Notes under the pieces: generated by a model | Seen by the model: the letters and a program-made list of their open reading frames with translations, nothing else | What the model was told of the DNA's origin: nothing | The model's database searches: none | In this document: one piece after another, positions 63,664-64,000 of the stretch | Position numbering within the stretch: position 1 is the stretch's first letter | Layout: every line of letters starts with the position of its first letter | DNA from: Edaphobacter aggregans DSM 19364 | GTDB lineage: Bacteria; Acidobacteriota; Terriglobia; Terriglobales; Acidobacteriaceae | DNA length: 64,000 nucleotides | Assembly: GCF_000745965.1 (NCBI RefSeq) | Contig: NZ_JQKI01000025.1 | Span: 25,289-89,288, forward strand | Direction: 5' to 3' | Program-made: the position numbers and the translations under genes

Positions 63664-64000
63664 CAGCGGGAGGCGAAGACAATAGCGAGCCAGACGGCGT
63701 CGCTGATCGAGTTCGCCAAAAATCACGATCTGGAGGTTCCCAAAGAGTGGGTCTTCGAAGATGACGGCTATAGCGGAGCGACGCTGGAGCGGCCGGGCCT
63801 TGAGCGTGTGAGGGACCTTGCCGCCGAGGGACAGATCCAGGTAGTGCTGGCGTATGGGCCGGACCGGCTGAGCCGCAAATACGCGTACCAGATTCTCTTG
63901 ATCGAGGAACTGGCCCGCAACGGAGTCGAGACGCTGTTTGTCAAAGCACCGCAGGGTTCCAGCGCGGAAGATCAACTGCTGGTGCAGTTCCAGGGGATGA
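63664..64000 (+). pseudogene. Serine recombinase fragment (5' truncated, runs off the window)
   Basis: Directly after an in-frame TAG (63661-63663) the frame reads QREAKTIASQTASLIEFAK..., then FEDDGYSGATLERPGLERV and LAYGPDRLSRKYAYQ, the conserved part of the resolvase/large serine recombinase catalytic domain. The N-terminal strand with the catalytic Ser (VRVSS) is missing. The frame is still open at the right edge. It is a decayed mobile-element recombinase unless it uses an unrecognised start. Confidence 0.7.

Noticed and set aside
62861..64000. Intact genomic island integrated in tRNA-Gly
   Set aside because: All recombinase genes are fragmentary, no tRNA-end direct repeat was found inside the window, and the fragments lie on the 5' side of the tRNA.

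Overview
The window is GC-rich, densely coded chromosomal DNA and looks like an acidobacterium of the class Terriglobia (Acidobacteriaceae, the Granulicella/Edaphobacter/Terriglobus group). The assignment is inferred from gene content: a cytosolic Ser/Thr kinase fused to a TolB-like domain and TPRs, two tandem VWFA-related proteins of the type common in Acidobacteria, a kumamolisin-like S53 protease, a BamA/SurA-like/TamB outer-membrane cluster, and a dispersed intergenic repeat built around GTCATTCTGAGCG. Nothing indicates a plasmid or an intact phage.

Layout. 1-4 kb: a duplicated unit of a ~60-residue peptide gene and a heme-oxygenase-like (HDO-type) enzyme gene; the left enzyme copy is an internal-deletion pseudogene, the right one is intact and overlaps a Ser/Thr kinase gene. 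4-10 kb: S53 peptidase, acyl-CoA dehydrogenase, DUF4139 protein. 10-14.4 kb (minus): cystathionine gamma-synthase/lyase, cysteine synthase/CBS-type enzyme, two VWFA-related proteins. 14.6-19 kb: DUF1015 protein, an overlapping amidase-GerMN-murI operon, EVE protein, prephenate dehydratase. 19.9-22.2 kb: small stress-type proteins (lmo0937-like, CsbD), UbiA-type prenyltransferase, BON protein. 22.3-30.9 kb: outer-membrane biogenesis operon. 31-38 kb: ThiF/MoeB-like protein, ECF sigma/anti-sigma pair, a probable aromatic leader peptide with terminator before aroK, AI-2E transporter, rsmE, DUF2203 and nadA. 38.6-44 kb: tatA/B-tatC-M28 peptidase, DUF3761 protein, small membrane proteins, TerC. 44-50 kb: nadB, aroB-menG, CDF transporter and PASTA protein. 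50-57 kb: rsmB, creatininase family, AraC regulator, fmt, def, aroC. 57-63 kb: YhaM-like OB/HD protein, PpiC-type isomerase, S41 protease, YbaY-META protein, tRNA-Gly(CCC). 63-64 kb: a graveyard of recombinase fragments.

How genes work together. Three shikimate-pathway genes (aroK, aroB, aroC) and pheA lie in separate transcription units. nadA and nadB are both present but unlinked. The 27.5-30.9 kb BamA homologue, the SurA-like chaperone and TamB overlap or abut and should be co-transcribed. murI follows two envelope genes, suggesting a cell-wall unit. def sits 1 nt after aroC and fmt follows.

Most interesting signals: (1) the duplicated peptide/HDO unit, with an 11-bp inverted repeat between peptide and enzyme gene in both copies; (2) a 31-codon ORF with a Phe-Ser-Tyr-Cys-Tyr-Trp run just before a strong terminator and aroK, i.e. 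a candidate attenuator; (3) two AT-rich 3'-end elements 31 kb apart in opposite orientation, each with two 14-nt repeats exactly 30 nt apart followed by a terminator; (4) a regional reversal of strand composition (C-rich plus strand on the left, G-rich at 38-57 kb), with a compositional patch inside the M28 peptidase gene. All assignments come from reading the sequence; no database search was run.
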